DNA from: Bacteroidaceae bacterium
Lineage (GTDB): Bacteria; Bacteroidota; Bacteroidia; Bacteroidales; Bacteroidaceae
Assembly (NCBI GenBank): GCA_017645655.1
Contig: JAGCNZ010000111.1
Span: forward strand, 1 to 36,425
DNA length: 36,425 bases
Reading direction: 5' to 3'
Below are positions 32,981 through 36,425 of this stretch, one piece after another; the stretch's first letter is position 1, and each line of letters starts with the position of its first letter. A model generated the notes under the pieces. It saw nothing but the letters and a program-made list of their open reading frames with translations, did no database searches and had not been told where the DNA came from. The position numbers and the translations under genes were made by a program.

Positions 32981-35227
32981 GTGTCTCCTTTAATAACCGA
33001 TCTGGCGTATATACTTGTTGTTGCAAGCGTGGTGACCATCATCTTCAAGCGCTTGAAGCAACCGCTCGTGCTTGGTTATATTGTGGCGGGATTCCTGGCA
33101 GGACCGCACATGACCTACACCCCTTCGGTCAGCAGCATGGAGGGTATCGAGGAGTGGAGCCAGATGGGAGTCATCTTCTTGATGTTTACACTTGGCCTTG
33201 AGTTCTCGTTTAAGAAGATTGTGAAGATGGGTATGCAACCCATCCTGACTGCCATCATGATTATGTGCTGCATGATAGGTGTGGGCGGCATGGTGGCGTC
33301 GCTGTTCGGTTGGAGCAACATGGACAGGGTTTTTCTCGGGGGAATGCTGAGCATGAGCTCAACGACGATTATCTACAAGGCGTTCGACGACCTGGGACTC
33401 AGGAGCAAGCGTTTTGCGTCGGGAGTCATTTCGGTGCTTATCATCGAAGACATACTTGGCATTCTTCTCATGGTGATGCTGAGTGCGCTGGCAGTGAGCC
33501 GAACCTTCCAAGGCTTTGAACTCATCAAGAGCCTCATGCAGCTCGGGTTCTTCTTGCTGCTTTGGTTCATCGTCGGCATCTACCTGCTTCCGCTTCTTTT
33601 GCGTAAGGCTAAGAGTTACATTAACAGCGAAACCTTGCTCGTCGTCTCGGTTGGACTGTGTTTCCTGATGGCTGTGGTGGCCACCAGGGTTGGTTACAGT
33701 CCTGCTTTCGGTGCGTTTATGATGGGAAGTATCCTGGCCGAAACGCTTGAGGCAGAGAGCATCGAGAAGGGAGTAAGCTCGCTTCGAGACTTGTTTGGGG
33801 CAGTCTTCTTCGTGTCTGTAGGCATGATGGTGGAGCCTTCGATATTGCTTGAGTACTGGCTTCCGATATTGGTTTTGACGCTTGGAGTCGTGCTTGGGCA
33901 GATGTTTTTCGGCAGTCTGAGCTTCTTTGCGACGAGCGGCAATGTCCAGTCGGCCGTGCGAAGTGGCTTCTCGATGGTGCAGATAGGTGAGTTTGCCTTC
34001 ATCATCGCGGCTTTGGGACAAGAGCTTGGAGTGACGAGTCAGTTCCTCTATCCGGTCGTCGTCTCTGTGAGTATCATCACGACCTTCCTGACGCCTTACA
34101 TCATCAAGCTCGCTCCGAAGTCTGCCAACCGCATTGAGAGTTCCCTGAGCAGCGAGATACAGTCGCTCATCAAGCACGGCAAGACGTTCGCAGTAAACAG
34201 GCGAGTGGACCGCATGAGGCTGTCGAAGGGCCTTGCATGGAAGCGTTTGTTGTCAGCAATCCTCTCTCAGACGGCTGCTTACCTGACCATCAGCATTGCT
34301 CTTGCCCTGTTCAGTTTTGCCACGATTCTGCCTCTGTTCCAACACATTGTTGGCGAGAAATACGTCAACATCGTGGGACTCTTCATCACCTTGCTGCTCC
34401 TGTCGCCCTGCATCAGAGCGATTGTAGTGAAGAAGAACAATAGTAGAGAGTCAAAATACCTGATTTCATCGGGCAAAATGGCTGCTTTCCTGGTCCGTCT
34501 TCTGCTTTTTGGTAAGGCATTATTGGGCTTTATAATAATATTTAATGTAGTGTCTTCCGTCCTTCCTCTCTGGTGGGTTTGGGAAATGCTCATCAGCCTG
34601 GCGGCCCTCGTCGTCATAGTCCTGAGCCGTCTTGTCAAGTACATAAGCATCAGGATGGAGCGCACATTCAAGCAGAACCTGCGGCTCAGGGAGCAACAGA
34701 ACGCTTTGAGTTATGGCAAGCGGCTGAGGGGAAAGGACTTGCAGATAGCCCGAGTGAAGATTCCTGCCCATTCGCGTTGGGGCGGCAAGACGCTTGCGCA
34801 ACTGCATTTCGGCAAGACCGACCGTGTCCACATCGCGGCTATCCTGCGGGCAGGACACAGGATAAACATCCCCGGCGGCAGCCATCGCATCTATCCCGGC
34901 GACGTCCTCGAGGTGGTGGCAGGCACCGAAGCCATCGAGTCTCTGCGTCTGCGAAGCGAACAGGAGGTGCTGCCTCTGCAGGAGCGGAACAAGGAGACGC
35001 ACAACCTGACTGTCATCTCGCTCAAACTTGGCGAGAGTAGCCCCCTGATAGGGCACACCTTGCAGGACGTCGACTTCCGCTTGCGCTACCATTGCATGGT
35101 GGTAGGAGTGGAAAACGAAGAGGGTCATCTCGGCATCGTCCCAGCGAAGCGTCAGTTCATGGAAAACGATATCGTGTGGGTCGTAGGCGAGGAAGCCGAC
35201 CTCAGCGTGCTCTCGATGGTGATTTAG
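32981..35227 (+). CDS. CPA2-family cation:proton antiporter with two C-terminal RCK_C domains
   Basis: A 748-residue membrane protein. Residues 5-375 form a Na+/H+ exchanger (CPA2) unit: QPLVLGYIVAGFLAGPH, MFTLGLEFSFKK, SMSSTTIIYKAF, GVISVLIIEDILGIL and AFGAFMMGSILAETLEAE. A further set of four or so helices spans about 421-553. Two RCK_C (TrkA_C) domains follow, at about 590-665 and 672-748. There is no NAD-binding RCK_N, so it differs from KefB/KefC; RCK_C domains are thought to sense small ligands such as nucleotides. It probably exports K+ or Na+ for pH or turgor control. The GTG start follows the octamer repeat; the next suitable start would cut into the first helix. It converges on polA. 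Confidence 0.85.
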   Translation: MSPLITDLAYILVVASVVTIIFKRLKQPLVLGYIVAGFLAGPHMTYTPSVSSMEGIEEWSQMGVIFLMFTLGLEFSFKKIVKMGMQPILTAIMIMCCMIGVGGMVASLFGWSNMDRVFLGGMLSMSSTTIIYKAFDDLGLRSKRFASGVISVLIIEDILGILLMVMLSALAVSRTFQGFELIKSLMQLGFFLLLWFIVGIYLLPLLLRKAKSYINSETLLVVSVGLCFLMAVVATRVGYSPAFGAFMMGSILAETLEAESIEKGVSSLRDLFGAVFFVSVGMMVEPSILLEYWLPILVLTLGVVLGQMFFGSLSFFATSGNVQSAVRSGFSMVQIGEFAFIIAALGQELGVTSQFLYPVVVSVSIITTFLTPYIIKLAPKSANRIESSLSSEIQSLIKHGKTFAVNRRVDRMRLSKGLAWKRLLSAILSQTAAYLTISIALALFSFATILPLFQHIVGEKYVNIVGLFITLLLLSPCIRAIVVKKNNSRESKYLISSGKMAAFLVRLLLFGKALLGFIIIFNVVSSVLPLWWVWEMLISLAALVVIVLSRLVKYISIRMERTFKQNLRLREQQNALSYGKRLRGKDLQIARVKIPAHSRWGGKTLAQLHFGKTDRVHIAAILRAGHRINIPGGSHRIYPGDVLEVVAGTEAIESLRLRSEQEVLPLQERNKETHNLTVISLKLGESSPLIGHTLQDVDFRLRYHCMVVGVENEEGHLGIVPAKRQFMENDIVWVVGEEADLSVLSMVI

Positions 35228-35243
35228 AAGCAGACGTTTTGAA

Positions 35244-35455
35244 ACGCGGCACGTGATGTTTTGCGTCTGCGCACTAAAAAGCGCGACTTGGTGCTGAGGC
35301 ATCCAGGAATTCACCCACGTGATAAATTGATTCTACCCACGTGATAAATTGATTTTACCCACGTGATATTTGAAATATTCCACGTGATAAATTGATTTTA
35401 CCCACGTGATAAATTGATTTTACCCACGTGATAATTTCAATTTACCCACGTGATG
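35244..35455 (-). repeat. Phased CACGTG array, locus H (reverse orientation)
   Basis: Seven intact hexamers start at 35316, 35338, 35360, 35381, 35403, 35425 and 35447, with steps of 22, 22, 21, 22, 22 and 22. An isolated one at 35250 is 66 bp (3 x 22) from the first and, read on the minus strand, is followed by CCGCGT, the cap. This is the most regular copy; most units are identical. Gap between convergent antiporter and polA genes. Confidence 0.92.
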
Positions 35456-35471
35456 TTTTTTCCCTTAACGT

Positions 35472-36425
35472 TTAGTGGGCTTCGAGCCAGTTCGTGCCCC
35501 AGCCGCAGTCGGCGATGAGTGGGACGCTGAGACTTGCGGCGCCTTGCATCTCTTCTATCACTAAGGCTTGCAACTTCTCCTTCTCCTCCGGCAGGACAGA
35601 GAAGTTGAGTTCGTCGTGCACCTGCAGTATCATCTTCGACTTCAAGCCCTCCTGCTTCATGCGACGGCTGACGCGAATCATGGCTATCTTGATGATGTCG
35701 GCCGCCGAGCCCTGTATCGGCGCATTGATGGCATTGCGTTCAGCGTAGCCGCGCACCACCGAGTTGTTCGAGTTGATGTCGGGCAATTGGCAACGTCTAT
35801 GGAAAATCGTCTCCGTGAAGCCTTTTTCGCGAGCCATCGCGATGCTCTTGTCCATGTAAGCCTTCACGCCGGGATAGGTCTGGAAGTACTCATCTATAAG
35901 CTGTTTGGCTTCCGTTCTCGACACGCCCATCCGCTCTGCCAGACCGAAGGCACTGATGCCGTAGATGATGCCGAAGTTGGCAGTCTTGGCCTTTCGCCTT
36001 TCGTCGGGAGTGACGTCCTCAAGGGGCTTCTTGAATATCTTTGCCGCCGTGGCCTGATGAATATCGTTGCCATGCAGGAAGGCCTCTATGAGGTTCTCGT
36101 CTTTGCTGAGGTGCGCCATGATGCGGAGCTCGATTTGGCTGTAGTCGGCGCTGAAGAAAAGCTGTCCCGGATAAGGGATGAAGGCCTTGCGCACCTCTTT
36201 TCCCTGGGCGTCGCGAACAGGGATGTTCTGCAGGTTGGGGTTCGACGACGAGAGGCGTCCCGTGGCTGTAACCGTCTGGTTGAACGACGTGTGGATGTGT
36301 CCGGTCTGCTTGTTTATCAGCTCAGGCAGGGCGTCGATGTAGGTGCTCAACAGCTTCTTCAGTCCTCTGTAGTCCAGTATTTTGCCGACAATCGGGTGTT
36401 TTTGCCTCAAGGCCTCAAGCACCTC
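35472..36425 (-). CDS. polA: DNA polymerase I, C-terminal part (partial)
   Basis: The last 317 or so codons of a family A DNA polymerase, used in Okazaki fragment processing and repair. The polymerase motifs are all present: motif A FSADYSQIELRIMAHLS, the O-helix motif B DERRKAKTANFGIIYG (basic residues plus the family phenylalanine in NFG), and motif C LQVHDELNFSV with its catalytic His-Asp-Glu. The C-terminus ends GWGTNWLEAH. The frame stays open to the last base (36425) with a Glu codon, so the gene continues beyond the window, where the 5'-nuclease and 3'-5' exonuclease-like domains should lie. The GTG near the edge is an internal valine, not a start. Confidence 0.96.
   Translation of the reverse strand, partial: EVLEALRQKHPIVGKILDYRGLKKLLSTYIDALPELINKQTGHIHTSFNQTVTATGRLSSSNPNLQNIPVRDAQGKEVRKAFIPYPGQLFFSADYSQIELRIMAHLSKDENLIEAFLHGNDIHQATAAKIFKKPLEDVTPDERRKAKTANFGIIYGISAFGLAERMGVSRTEAKQLIDEYFQTYPGVKAYMDKSIAMAREKGFTETIFHRRCQLPDINSNNSVVRGYAERNAINAPIQGSAADIIKIAMIRVSRRMKQEGLKSKMILQVHDELNFSVLPEEKEKLQALVIEEMQGAASLSVPLIADCGWGTNWLEAH

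Overview
The window looks like a chromosomal segment of a Bacteroidales bacterium, most likely Prevotellaceae. Three things point there. Promoters have the Bacteroidota form (TTTG, about 19-20 bp, TAnnTTTG). The gene set includes class III fructose-1,6-bisphosphatase, a DUF4294 protein, a short phosphatidylserine decarboxylase and a Cthe_2159-type surface protein. Most genes lack a clear Shine-Dalgarno sequence. No phage, transposase, CRISPR array, rRNA or tRNA was found.

Layout. 1-4.2 kb: a flippase-like membrane protein (-) diverges from rsmA-fbp (+). 4.4-5.9 kb: pssA and psd (-), the two-step route to phosphatidylethanolamine. 6.0-12.0 kb: dnaE, trxA, a small acidic protein and cysS (+). 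12.1-13.7 kb: a DUF4294 protein (-) and a radical SAM protein (+). 14.0-17.1 kb: nadB and trkH (-). 17.5-22.1 kb: metH-metF (+), the methyl branch of methionine synthesis. 22.1-25.4 kb: an AT-richer block with a highly structured candidate leader RNA, a GT2 glycosyltransferase and a GT-C-like membrane protein, probably acquired. 25.5-28.4 kb: a large secreted beta-helix protein (-). 28.9-31.5 kb: a PBP4-type peptidase, a periplasmic coiled-coil protein and a TrmH-family methyltransferase (-). 31.5-31.9 kb: an AT-rich gap with clustered DnaA boxes, a good oriC candidate. 31.9-35.2 kb: nadA and a CPA2-type antiporter. 35.5 kb to the end: the 3' part of polA (-).

The most unusual content lies between genes. 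Eight loci carry arrays built on the palindrome CACGTG, repeated at 22 bp with exactly one 21-bp step at six or seven of them, nearly all between convergent genes. Some arrays begin with 44-bp hairpin units (2 x 22) and several end in a cap motif. A second repeat class, degenerate tandem heptamers and octamers, sits at many gene starts and has invaded metH in frame at four places. I do not recognise either family as described. Together with the structured RNA near 22.4-22.65 kb and the candidate origin, these deserve the closest look.
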